DNA of 64,000 bases from the NCBI GenBank assembly GCA_903871775.1, contig CAIQIA010000027.1, forward strand, positions 1-64,000. Reading direction: 5' to 3'. Under the pieces are notes generated by a model that was not told the origin of the DNA, did no database searches, and worked only from the letters and a program-made list of their open reading frames with translations. Positions 30,887 through 38,667 of this stretch are shown piece after piece (within the stretch, counting starts at the first letter, position 1; every line of letters starts with the position of its first letter). Source of the DNA: an uncultured cyanobacterium (GTDB taxonomy: Bacteria; Cyanobacteriota; Cyanobacteriia; PCC-6307; Cyanobiaceae). Both the position numbers and the translations under genes were made by a program.

Positions 30887-31098
30887 ATTTTCCAAAGGTT
30901 CCCTGGCAAGGCCGCCAGTTGCCACACCTTCCGCTACTCCTTTGCGATCCACCTGTAGGAACGGGGCCAGGACAATCGCACCATCCAGGAGCTACACCCA
31001 TGGGCAACTGTGGACCTCTCGGGGGGCGCAGCCCCGCAGACGTGATGCAGCGATTCGAACAGGTGGTTCTCGGACCCTTGAACCAGAGCTATGAGTGA
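30887..31098 (+). pseudogene. intI: Decayed 3' fragment of an integron-type tyrosine recombinase
   Basis: Reading from 30887 gives PGKAASCHTFRYSFAIHL, then a stop (TAG 30953-30955), then ERGQDNRTIQEL. These match the tyrosine-recombinase box ASCHTFRHSFATHLLERGxDIRTIQELLGH of integron integrases. After a gap where the LGH...TMIYTHV block should be, another frame (from 31006) reads GPLGGRSPADVM to LNQSYE and a TGA (31096-31098), like the integrase end NRGPLGVRSPAD. So one in-frame stop, one internal deletion and one frame change are visible. The catalytic Arg box survives; the Tyr is lost. The gene is dead. It marks the left side of a lower-GC accessory segment. Bases 30713-30886 and 31099-31306 hold nothing I can identify. 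Confidence 0.72.
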
Positions 31099-31306
31099 GG
31101 GAAGGTAGCCCTGCAGGCCATGGCAGCGCTGGATTCACCTCGCGTACGGACAATGCACTGAGGATGGTTCACTGAAGGTGCAGGGCGGCAAGCGCTGGTT
31201 CTCGGAACCATCCAATAAAGAGTTGGCAAGAGCGCAGCCATTCGTCTCACCAGCATTAATAATTAGTGGCCACGAAGCTGATTCGTATGAACAGGAGAGA
31301 ATTAGG

Positions 31307-32092
31307 ATGAACCATTCAAGCCCTCCAGATCCCACGATGTACCCTCGGAACATTCAACATCATGATCGATGGGACGAATATCACGACGACGAGATTGTTG
31401 ACTGGAAACGGGTACGCGCCTTAATCGAACACGAGAATCAACTTATTAATCACCGCATCACGTGGCTTCTGGCCTTACAGGCTGCACTAGTTACTCTCAC
31501 GGGCTCCAACTTAGTTAGCCTCCTCAAGGAGGGGCGAGCTGAGGACGTTTTTTCGATAATGCCCGTTGCGTTGATCGGATTCCTTGTAAGTCTCTTTATT
31601 ACACTTGCATTGTCGCAAGCGGAGCGTCTAATCCATGAGACCGTAGAATGGTGGCATGATACGCGCTTGGCAGGGAGTAGACCTTCTTCAGACAAATACC
31701 ATCCCAGTCTTTTCCCGTCTTTAGATTGGGTGTCGCATTCGCATAAGTATGCTGTCCTTGGTCTATTGTTTACTATCTTCTGGGGAACACTTTTCTGGGG
31801 AGGCCTCGCACTTCTTGAAATGCAGAGGAGCGTAGATGGCCCGTTGCTGGTTAGAACAGCAGGGTTCCTGATGTTACTTGTTTATGGCCTATACATTTTT
31901 CAAGGACTACGCAAAGCAAGTACTCTTCGGAGAGGCAAGGTCCTCAGTCGGGCTTGGGGTACATTATTGCTTGTCCTAATCGTCCTTGGAATGGTCGCGG
32001 TATCTCCATGGAATACTCCCCCTAAATGCAATATTTTCCCAGGTATCTACAGTTGTAAACCAAAATGGCTCCGGAATTCCATGAGTCTCTAG
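31307..32092 (+). CDS. Four-helix membrane protein, unknown, cassette-like
   Basis: This 261-aa protein has a soluble N-terminus, then four hydrophobic helices (about 55-72, 86-108, 148-172 and 185-200) plus one at about 220-237. The pattern VRALIEHENQLINHRITWLLALQAAL before the first helix is typical of small membrane proteins in mobile elements and cassettes. I chose the ATG at 31307 because AGGAG (31293-31297) lies 9 bp before it; 43 codons upstream are open but unlikely. Codon use is markedly less GC-rich than the neighbours, with frequent TTA, AGA and ATA-type codons, supporting recent transfer. Function unknown. Confidence 0.72.
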   Translation: MNHSSPPDPTMYPRNIQHHDRWDEYHDDEIVDWKRVRALIEHENQLINHRITWLLALQAALVTLTGSNLVSLLKEGRAEDVFSIMPVALIGFLVSLFITLALSQAERLIHETVEWWHDTRLAGSRPSSDKYHPSLFPSLDWVSHSHKYAVLGLLFTIFWGTLFWGGLALLEMQRSVDGPLLVRTAGFLMLLVYGLYIFQGLRKASTLRRGKVLSRAWGTLLLVLIVLGMVAVSPWNTPPKCNIFPGIYSCKPKWLRNSMSL

Positions 32093-32242
32093 AAGAAACA
32101 CCTGTCCACGATCCGCTACAAAAGAAAGCATATCGTTCACCCTACAGCTTTTGATGGAGCTAATCTAAGCCTTGCCAACACAGCCATGCACCTGACCCGC
32201 CGCCTCATAGGCACTGTGCCCTCTGAGGAAATTCTCCTGCAG

Positions 32243-32256
32243 CTGCCCGCGGGCAG
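32243..32256. repeat. 14-bp perfect palindrome
   Basis: CTGCCCGCGGGCAG lies in the 243-bp gap between the membrane-protein gene and hicA. It sits at the end of a short reading frame (32186-32262, ending LQLPAGR) that may be a gene remnant. There is no T-tract, so I do not call it a terminator. Confidence 0.6.
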
Positions 32257-32307
32257 GTGATGGCCAGCGTTATCAACATCCGGCAAGCCGCTGACGGAAG
32301 CTGCGAC

Positions 32308-32328
32308 TGGTACCGGGTAGCAGTACCA
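32308..32328. promoter_or_regulatory. Candidate HicB operator upstream of hicA
   Basis: TGGTAC and GTACCA form a perfect 6-bp inverted repeat with a 9-base spacer, ending 7 bp before the hicA start. HicB proteins with an RHH tail autorepress through such operators. The assignment rests on position. Confidence 0.45.
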
Positions 32329-32335
32329 TGGTTGC

Positions 32336-32589
32336 ATGAAGCGGAAGCACCAGCGCACCCTTGAGCTGATCTTCTCCCGACCAGTGAGCGGCAGCCTGCC
32401 GTGGAGGGACATTGAAGCCCTCTTCCAAGAGCTTGGCGGTGAGGCCAGTGAAAGGGCTGGTAGCCGGTCGCCGTTGTTCTGTTTGGCGAAGTCAGGGTCT
32501 TCCACAGGCCCCACTCATCGCCTGATATAGACAAGGGTGCTGTTGCTTCGATCCGCAAATGGTTTGAAGATCACGGAGTGACACCATGA
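32336..32589 (+). pseudogene. hicA: HicA-family toxin gene with a one-base frameshift
   Basis: The first frame reads MKRKHQRTLELIFSRPVSGS and LPWRDIEALFQELGGE to RAGSR, then shifts at about 32465-32467. The continuation, in the next frame from 32467, reads VAVVLFGEVRVFHRPH then PDIDKGAVASIRKWF and EDHGVTP and stops at 32587-32589, the normal HicA end. Restoring one base gives a complete toxin of about 84 aa, so a single-base deletion (or sequencing error) is the only defect. The stop overlaps hicB by ATGA. HicA toxins are small mRNA interferases with a double-stranded-RNA-binding-like fold. As read, the product is a truncated 64-aa protein with an altered tail and is likely inactive. Confidence 0.88.
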
Positions 32590-32918
32590 ATCTCATGACT
32601 GTGGATGGCTACCACGCCAGAATTGATTACGACGAGGAGACGGATCAGTTTCGTGGAGAAATTCTAGGACTTTCTGGAGGGGCAGATTTTTATGGGTCCA
32701 GCCCTGAGGAGCTTCGACGAGAATTCAAGAAATCATTGGAGATCTTTCTTGAGGTTTGCAAGGAGAAAAGAATTGAACCCCGCAGAATCTATTCAGGAAA
32801 GTTCAATCTTCGGATTCCGCCTGAACTGCATGAGAAGTTGGCGATGACTGCTGAGGCACAGGGAAAGAGTCTCAATTCGCTAGCTCACGAAGCACTCCAG
32901 AGAAGCGTCTCGGCGTAG
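32586..32918 (+). CDS. hicB: HicB-family antitoxin
   Basis: This 110-aa antitoxin is complete. It begins MNLMTVDGYHARIDYDEETD, continues FRGEILGLSGGADFYGSSPEELRREFKKSLEIFLE (the HicB partial RNase H fold), and ends with an RHH DNA-binding tail (KFNLRIPPELHEKLAMTAEAQGKSLNSLAHEAL). It overlaps hicA by ATGA. With hicA frameshifted it may now be an orphan antitoxin or only a DNA-binding repressor. Codon use is less GC-rich than the core genome. Confidence 0.9.
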   Translation: MNLMTVDGYHARIDYDEETDQFRGEILGLSGGADFYGSSPEELRREFKKSLEIFLEVCKEKRIEPRRIYSGKFNLRIPPELHEKLAMTAEAQGKSLNSLAHEALQRSVSA

Positions 32919-33459
32919 AGGAACGGATAACAAGCTCCGCGAGCGGACGTGCCACCACGAGCACCTTGCTTTTGCTCCACACCCAGTGCCTGCCACTCAG
33001 GGGCAGCTTTGGCATCACGACTGGCGAGTGATAAAAGCGTATTGATCTGCTTGTACCTACGAAAGACTCGTCAGGAGATTTGGACATTGTAGCACTGTTA
33101 TCGCCCTGTTCATCATTGACGGATTGCTGATTCTTTCGCCGCCCATCGCTATGTGGCGCTTTGTCGCGCGGCAAGTATCTGGTCGGTCGGCATGGTGTGG
33201 CTCCCGGCCTATTCTGGTCAATGTTTTGGGCCGCAATGAGCATGGCCATGCCTGCGCTCTGCGGGATTCTGCCTGGGTTCGTTGTGCTGATCGTCGGCTC
33301 AATCAGGCGCCAAAAGCCCCGCTGAATTCTTGTCAAGCCCAGGCATGTCTGCCCGCTTCTGATCGGGAGCGTTGTCTGCCGCCCAAGGCCCACAACCGAA
33401 GCTGTCCACTAAAATGCACACCGCAAGGCATACCCAGTGTCGCCAGCTCTGCCCACACC
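32919..33459. other. 541-bp segment without a confident gene
   Basis: No intact gene is apparent. One frame from about 33170 reads KYLVGRHGVAP, then a hydrophobic stretch (LFWSMFWAAMSMAMPALCG and LPGFVVLIVGSIRR) and a stop near 33324. It could be the C-terminal remnant of a small membrane protein, but no start or homologous motif is visible. The open frame running into the DM13 gene from 33124 has no protein character. I searched by eye for integron attC-like sites and found none that I trust. Confidence 0.4.
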
Positions 33460-33972
33460 ATGACAACAACGTTTTCAGGCTTGCGACATTCGTGCCAGCT
33501 GCTCGCCACCACCACTTGCCTAGGGTTGAGTGTGGCCTGCTCCCTCATGGCTCCCGCCCAGGCTTCTCCCGCAGCACCAGTGGTAAGTCGCGAGGCAGCC
33601 CTCCCGGCGAACCCACAGACCATCGTAAAAACCGGTCGTTTCGTCTCAGGTGAACACCCCACCAAGGGCATGGTGCTGATCGTCAGAGAGAACCAGCAGG
33701 TGTTCGTGCAGCTGGGGGCAGATTTCAAGACCTCAGATTCAGGGCCTGATCTGGTGGTCATTCTCCATCGCGCTGCTGATGTGCTGGCCTCCAGCCGTCC
33801 ACCGTCCTATCCCCTCGCTGAAGGCAGCTTTGTGGTCGTTGCCGAGCTGAAGGCATTTCAGGGGGCCCAGCGGTATGCCCTTCCCGCCACGATCAGGCTG
33901 GCTGACTACCCATCGGCCGCGATCTGGTGCCGTCGCTTCAATGCCACATTTGCTGCGGCTCGCTTGCAGTGA
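33460..33972 (+). CDS. Secreted DM13-domain protein
   Basis: This 170-aa protein has an N-terminal signal peptide (LLATTTCLGLSVACSLMAPAQA); the Cys in SVAC is near a lipobox but does not fit it well. The mature part matches a DM13 domain: KTGRFVSGEHPTKGMVLIV, DFKTSDSGPDLVVILHRAADV, YPLAEGSFVVVAELKAFQGAQRYALP and YPSAAIWCRRFNATFAAA. DM13 is a beta-sandwich proposed to take part in electron transfer using the single conserved Cys (SAAIWC). It probably acts in the periplasm or is exported. It closes the accessory segment; composition is already nearer to the core genome. Confidence 0.85.
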   Translation: MTTTFSGLRHSCQLLATTTCLGLSVACSLMAPAQASPAAPVVSREAALPANPQTIVKTGRFVSGEHPTKGMVLIVRENQQVFVQLGADFKTSDSGPDLVVILHRAADVLASSRPPSYPLAEGSFVVVAELKAFQGAQRYALPATIRLADYPSAAIWCRRFNATFAAARLQ

Positions 33973-34001
33973 ACGCAGGGTCTGATGGCAGCGAAGCCAC
34001 C

Positions 34002-35339
34002 TCAGACCATCGTCACAAACTCTTCGGCAATGCTGGGATGCAACGCCATGGTGCGGTCGAAGTCGGCCTTGGTTGCTCCCATGCCCACGGCGATGGCGGC
34101 CATCTGGATGATCTCGGCGGCATGGCTGCTCACCATGTGCACCCCCAGCACCTTGCCGCTGGCCCGTTCCACCACCAGCTTCAGCAGGCAGCGCGGTCCG
34201 CTCGCCGGCAAGGCCTGGCGCAGGCTGCGGAACCGCGCGCGGAACACCTGAATCGCCTCGGCGCCGTGGCGCTCCACCGCCTGCTCTTCGCTGAGCCCCA
34301 CGGTGGCCAGTTCGGGTTGGGTGAACACCGCCGAGGCCACCAGGTCGTGGTTCACCGTGCGCGTGCCGCCGGCAAACAGCGCATCGGCCAGCGCCCGCCC
34401 CTCATCGACCGCCACCGGCGTCAGATTCACCCGGTCGGTCACATCACCCACCGCATGGATGTGGGCCACATTGGTGGTCTGGTGGGCATCGACCGGGATG
34501 CGGCGCCCGTCGTGGTTCACGCCCGCAGCCTCGAGCCCCAGCCCCTCCAGCCGTGGCACCCGGCCCGTGGCCTGCAGCAACGCTTCGGCCGTCAACCGTT
34601 CGCCGCCGGCCAGCAACGTGAACCCTTCGGGGCCCACGCTGATCGCCTCTGGGGTCAATCCCGGCCGCAGGGTCACCCCCTGGCCCTCGAGGCCCTCGTG
34701 CACCACCGCCACCAGTTCGCCGTCAAACCCCCGCAGCAATCGCTCGCCCCGGTACACCTGCGTCACCGCCACCCCAAGCCCCGCCAGAATCCCGGCGAAT
34801 TCACAGGCGATGTAGCCCGCCCCCACGATCAGCACCGACGCCGGCAGCTGGTCCTGCAGGAACAGGTCATCGCTCACCCAGCCCAGCTCACCCCCCGGGA
34901 TCGGCAATCGCTGGGGTCGCCCGCCCACCGCAATCAGGATGTGGCGCGCCTGCAGCCGCCGTTCACCCACCACCACCGTGTGGGCGTCTTCAAAGCGGCC
35001 CCAGCCGTTGATGAGCGTCACCCCGGCCTTTTCGAGCAGGCCGATGTGCAACGCATTCAGCCGGTCGACCTCGTGGCGCACATTCGCCAGCAGCCGCGAG
35101 GCATCGCAGTGGTGGCCTGGCACCGACCAGCCGAAGCTGCCGGCTTCAGCGAGCAGTTCGCGGTATTCGGCGCCATAGACCAGCAGTTTCTTGGGCACAC
35201 AGCCCCTGATCACGCAGGTGCCGCCCACCCGGTCGCCTTCGATGATCGCCACCGTCGCCCCATGGCGCGCCGCCCGCTTGGCGGCTGCCAGCCCGCCTGA
35301 ACCCGCGCCGATGACCAGCAGATCGAAAGCGTCAGCCAT
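34002..35339 (-). CDS. gor: Glutathione-disulfide reductase
   Basis: This protein of 445 aa is a pyridine-nucleotide-disulfide oxidoreductase that reduces oxidised glutathione with NADPH. FAD motif DLLVIGAGSGGLAAAKRAA, redox pair GGTCVIRGCVPKKLL (CxxxxC), NAD(P) fold SVLIVGAGYIACEFAGILAGLG, second FAD motif HAVGDVTDRVNLTPVAVDEGR, and C-terminal His-Glu pair in MALHPSIAEEF are all visible. The start at 35339 (MADAFDLL) fits the family; in-frame ATGs at 35363 and 35372 are alternatives. It is divergent from the iron-sulfur photolyase gene. Confidence 0.95.
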   Translation of the reverse strand: MADAFDLLVIGAGSGGLAAAKRAARHGATVAIIEGDRVGGTCVIRGCVPKKLLVYGAEYRELLAEAGSFGWSVPGHHCDASRLLANVRHEVDRLNALHIGLLEKAGVTLINGWGRFEDAHTVVVGERRLQARHILIAVGGRPQRLPIPGGELGWVSDDLFLQDQLPASVLIVGAGYIACEFAGILAGLGVAVTQVYRGERLLRGFDGELVAVVHEGLEGQGVTLRPGLTPEAISVGPEGFTLLAGGERLTAEALLQATGRVPRLEGLGLEAAGVNHDGRRIPVDAHQTTNVAHIHAVGDVTDRVNLTPVAVDEGRALADALFAGGTRTVNHDLVASAVFTQPELATVGLSEEQAVERHGAEAIQVFRARFRSLRQALPASGPRCLLKLVVERASGKVLGVHMVSSHAAEIIQMAAIAVGMGATKADFDRTMALHPSIAEEFVTMV

Positions 35340-35377
35340 GGGGCGAGGCAGAATCTCAACCATGTTGCCCACCCGTC

Positions 35378-36916
35378 GTGGCCACCGGCGTCTGGGTGCT
35401 GCCCGACCAGCTGCATCAGGGCCAGGCGGCCCTCGCCTCCCTGCCCCCCGGCCGCGGGCCGGTGCTGCTGCTCGAAAGTGACGCCAGCCTGCGCGAGCGG
35501 CCCCACCGGCAGAAGCTCGTTCTGTTCTGGAGTGCCCAGCGCCATTTCGCCGCCGAACTCAAGGCCGCCGGCCATCAGGTCGAGCTGATCGAGGCCGCCA
35601 GTGCCGCCGAGGCGGTGCCGGCCTGGGTGCAACGGCACGGCCTCGACGAACTGCGGCTGATGGAGCCCGCCGACCGGCCGGCCCGCCGCGCCGTCGAAGC
35701 CCTCGACCTGCCCTGCCGCCTCGTCTGGCTGCCCGACAACCACTTTCTCTGGTCCCGCGATGACTTCGAAGGCTGGGCGCAGGGTCGCCGCCAGCTGCGG
35801 ATGGAGTTCTTCTATCGCGAGGGGCGCCGCCGCTTCGACGTGCTGCTGCACAACGGCGAACCCCTCGGCGGCCGCTGGAACTTTGACAGCGAGAACCGGC
35901 GCCCGCCGGCCAAGGGTCTGCAGCCACCCCAGCCCTTGCTGTTCAGCCCCGATGCCATCACCACCGCGGTGATCGCCAAGGTCGAACGCCTCGCCGCCAC
36001 CACCCCCCTGCCCGGCCAGGCCCAGCCCTTCGGCTGGGCCATCACGCGCACCCAGGCCCTAGCAGCCCTCGACCAATTTCTGCACGACCGTCTCGACGAT
36101 TTCGGCCCCTGGCAGGACGTGATGGTCACCGGCCAGCCCGACCTCTGGCATGCCCGCCTCAGCCCGTACCTGAACCTGGGGCTGCTGCGGCCCGATGAGG
36201 TCTTGCGTCGCCTCGAGGCGACCGCCAGCGAGCGCGCCGTGCCCCTGGCCAGCCTCGAAGGCTGCATCCGCCAGATCCTCGGCTGGCGCGAGTTCACCCA
36301 CGGGCTGTACCACCATTTCGGGCCCGATTACCCCGGCCGCAATGCCCTCGAGGCCCAGCAGCCCCTGCCGGCCTTTCTCTGGTCCCTCGGCGGCAGCGGC
36401 ATGGCCTGCGTCGACACCGTTCTGGGGGAACTGGCCGCCAGCGGCTACAACCACCACATCCAGCGGCTGATGGTGCTCAGCAACCTGGCGCTGATCGCCG
36501 GCTGGAATCCCCAGGCCACCACCGCCTGGTTCCGCGCCCATTACGTCGATGCCCATGACTGGGTGATGCAGACCAACGTGCTCGGCATGGGGCTCTGGGC
36601 CGATGGCGGCCGGCTGGCGAGCAAGCCCTATGCCGCCAGCGGCGCCTATCTCAAGAAAATGTCGACCTACTGCAGCGGCTGCCGCTACGACCCGAAGCAG
36701 CGCACAGGGCCCCGCGCCTGCCCCTACACCAGCCTCTACTGGGGCTTCCTCGATCGCCATGCCGAACGGTTCCGCAACCATCCGCGCATGGCGCTGATGG
36801 TGCGCCAGCTTGAGCGACTGTCAGAGGCTGACCGCAGCGGGGTGCGGGAGGCCTGCGCGGCGCTTGAATGGGGACCTGCACCGGATGCCCGTGGCCCTGC
36901 CGAGCCTTCCGCCTGA
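35378..36916 (+). CDS. Iron-sulfur cryptochrome/photolyase (FeS-BCP, (6-4)-type)
   Basis: This 512-aa protein belongs to the photolyase-related group with a 4Fe-4S cluster. The N-terminal antenna domain starts GVWVLPDQLHQGQAAL. The C-terminal FAD domain includes LGWREFTHGLYHHFGPDYPGRN, LWSLGGSGMACVDTVLGEL, HIQRLMVLSNLALIAG and VQAND-like DWVMQTNVLGMGLWADGG. Four Cys positions fit the cluster: MACVD, then CSGC and ACPY near the end. The homologous Agrobacterium PhrB repairs (6-4) photoproducts. The start is a GTG at 35378. The gene overlaps hemJ by 32 bp. Confidence 0.92.
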   Translation: MATGVWVLPDQLHQGQAALASLPPGRGPVLLLESDASLRERPHRQKLVLFWSAQRHFAAELKAAGHQVELIEAASAAEAVPAWVQRHGLDELRLMEPADRPARRAVEALDLPCRLVWLPDNHFLWSRDDFEGWAQGRRQLRMEFFYREGRRRFDVLLHNGEPLGGRWNFDSENRRPPAKGLQPPQPLLFSPDAITTAVIAKVERLAATTPLPGQAQPFGWAITRTQALAALDQFLHDRLDDFGPWQDVMVTGQPDLWHARLSPYLNLGLLRPDEVLRRLEATASERAVPLASLEGCIRQILGWREFTHGLYHHFGPDYPGRNALEAQQPLPAFLWSLGGSGMACVDTVLGELAASGYNHHIQRLMVLSNLALIAGWNPQATTAWFRAHYVDAHDWVMQTNVLGMGLWADGGRLASKPYAASGAYLKKMSTYCSGCRYDPKQRTGPRACPYTSLYWGFLDRHAERFRNHPRMALMVRQLERLSEADRSGVREACAALEWGPAPDARGPAEPSA

Positions 36917-37478
36917 GAGCTACCTGTGGTTCAAGACCTTCCACATCGTCGGTGTGGTGGTCTGGTTCGCCGGGCTCTTCTATCTCGTGCGGCTGTTCAT
37001 CTACCACGTCGAAGTGGATGAGCAGCCCGAAGCCAGCCGCCAGGCCTTCCGCGACCAGTACGGCCTGATGGAACGGCGGTTGGCCAACATCATCACCACC
37101 CCCGGCATGGTGCTCACCCTGGTCTGCGCCGCCGGTCTGCTGCTGGGCAATCCCGCCTGGCTGCAGCAGGGCTGGATGCACGCCAAGCTCGGGTTCGTGG
37201 GGGCCCTGCTCGCCTACCACCTGCTCTGCCTGCGGCTGATGGGCCAGCTGCAGGCCGGCACCTGCCGCTGGAGCGGCCGTCAGCTGCGGGCCCTCAACGA
37301 GCTGCCCACCCTGCTGCTGGTGATCGTGGTGCTGCTGGTGGTCTTCAAGGGCAGCTTCCCCACCGGTGCCGCCACCTGGCTGACGGTGGGCCTGGTGGTG
37401 TTCATGGCCGCCTCGATCCAGTTCTATGCCCGCTGGCGCCGGCTGCGGCGCGAACGGGAGGTGGCCCAGGGTGTCTGA
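36885..37478 (+). CDS. hemJ: Protoporphyrinogen IX oxidase HemJ
   Basis: This 197-aa membrane protein has four to five helices and oxidises protoporphyrinogen IX, feeding heme and chlorophyll synthesis. The typical start is YLWFKTFHIVGVVVWFAGLFYLVRLFIYHVE, with the conserved heme-ligand His in KTFHIVG, and LMERRLANIITTPGMVLTLV and GWMHAKLGFVGALLAYH follow. I chose the ATG at 36885, which overlaps the photolyase end by 32 bp and gives the usual length. Its stop overlaps the next start by 8 bp. Confidence 0.93.
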   Translation: MPVALPSLPPESYLWFKTFHIVGVVVWFAGLFYLVRLFIYHVEVDEQPEASRQAFRDQYGLMERRLANIITTPGMVLTLVCAAGLLLGNPAWLQQGWMHAKLGFVGALLAYHLLCLRLMGQLQAGTCRWSGRQLRALNELPTLLLVIVVLLVVFKGSFPTGAATWLTVGLVVFMAASIQFYARWRRLRREREVAQGV

Positions 37479-38139
37479 CCAGCGCCCCGCCATCGACCAT
37501 CCGCTGGTGGCCGTGCTGCAGGGGGTCGAGGCCGCCAGCTGCCCCGGCCGCCTCAACTTTCACTGCCACAGCCTCTGCAGCGACGGCAGCCTCGAACCCG
37601 AGGCGATCGCCGACCAGGCCGTCGCCATCGGTCTTGAGCATTTCGCCGTCACCGACCACCACAGCCTCGAGGCCTTTCCGCTCGTGCAGGCCCGCCTCGC
37701 GGTCCATGCCGACCGAGGCGCGCCGGTGCCGACCCTCTGGACCGGCACCGAGATCAGCTGTCTGCTCGAAACCTGTCTGGTGCATGTGCTCGCCCTCGGT
37801 GTCGACCCCCGTCACCAGGCCATCGAGCCCTACCTGCAGGGCGACACGGTCAGCGGCCCAGCCCTGCAGGCCAGCGCCGTGGTCGAGGCGATCCAGGCGG
37901 CCGGTGGCCTGGCCCTGCTGGCCCATCCCGCCCGCTACCGCCTCGGCTTCCGACCCCTGCTCGAAGCCGCCGCCGCCCTGGGCTTCGACGGGGCCGAGGT
38001 CTGGTACGACTACGAGATGCAGGACCACTGGCGGCCCAGCCCCCACGTCTGCGAGTCGATCAGCCGCCTGTGCCGCGATCTTGACCTTTTGCAGAGTTGC
38101 GGCACCGACAGCCATGGGTTGAGCCTGAAGGGTCGCTAG
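37471..38139 (+). CDS. PHP-domain metal-dependent phosphoesterase
   Basis: The protein of 222 aa starts with GTG at 37471, inside the end of hemJ. PHP metal-binding motifs are clear: FHCHSLCSDGS (HxH near 30), VTDHHSLEAF, GTEIS, LAHPAR and the last CGTDSHG. This family includes stand-alone phosphoesterases such as 3',5'-nucleotide bisphosphatases and polymerase-like PHP domains; the substrate here is unknown. It closes an operon photolyase-hemJ-PHP linked by overlaps. Confidence 0.85.
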   Translation: MSDQRPAIDHPLVAVLQGVEAASCPGRLNFHCHSLCSDGSLEPEAIADQAVAIGLEHFAVTDHHSLEAFPLVQARLAVHADRGAPVPTLWTGTEISCLLETCLVHVLALGVDPRHQAIEPYLQGDTVSGPALQASAVVEAIQAAGGLALLAHPARYRLGFRPLLEAAAALGFDGAEVWYDYEMQDHWRPSPHVCESISRLCRDLDLLQSCGTDSHGLSLKGR

Positions 38140-38166
38140 GTTTTCCCACAACCTTCCCGGGTCGCC

Positions 38167-38667
38167 ATGGGACTCTTCGACCGCTTCCGCCGCAAACCTG
38201 CCGAGGCAGCTGCCGACAGCGCCTCCAAGGCCTTCTTTCTCGACGCCGACAAGTCGAGCACCCTCGGCGATGTGAATTTCATGCGGCGGTCCAACACCAT
38301 CCGCCACACCTTCCCCGGCACCGCCGACAGCCCCGGCACCAAGGAGCGCATCGAGGAGGTCGCCTCGATGGAGGCCCGGCTCGAGAAGGTCTCCGACGGT
38401 CTGCCCGACGCCCCCTCCGACGAGGGCACCGTGGCGCCCATCGGCGGCGGCGTGCCCAAGCCGGTCAAGAAGACCTTTGCCCAGACCATGACCCAGCAGG
38501 AGCTGGCCGATCGCCTCAAGGGGGCGGCGGTGGCCCCCACCAACCAGCCCGGCGGGCCCGCGAAACGCTCCACCAGCAGCGACACCGCCGCCAGCGGTGC
38601 CCCCCGGCCGGCCGCCAAGCCCGGCTCCATCGACCCCTTCCGCGACATGCTCAAGGACCTGGGCTGA
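38167..38667 (+). CDS. Conserved-looking cyanobacterial hypothetical protein
   Basis: This 166-aa soluble protein begins MGLFDRFRRKPAEAAAD. A conserved-looking core (KAFFLDADKSSTLGDVNFMRRSNTIRHTFPGT) is followed by a low-complexity Pro/Ala/Lys-rich stretch (about 85-150) and an end SIDPFRDMLKDLG. It may be largely disordered. I recognise no domain; the FMRRSNTIRHTFPG block would be the place to look for function. The last 17 bp overlap cobN on the other strand. Confidence 0.75.
   Translation: MGLFDRFRRKPAEAAADSASKAFFLDADKSSTLGDVNFMRRSNTIRHTFPGTADSPGTKERIEEVASMEARLEKVSDGLPDAPSDEGTVAPIGGGVPKPVKKTFAQTMTQQELADRLKGAAVAPTNQPGGPAKRSTSSDTAASGAPRPAAKPGSIDPFRDMLKDLG

Noticed and set aside
31030-31075. 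tRNA T-arm-like sequence (TTCGAA near 31055)
   Set aside because: No acceptor or anticodon arms pair around it, and the stretch is explained by the integrase 3' fragment.
31099-33459. Integron attC sites between cassette-like genes
   Set aside because: Some RYYYAAC- and GTTRRRY-like words occur (e.g. near 32930), but no pair forms a convincing imperfect hairpin by eye.
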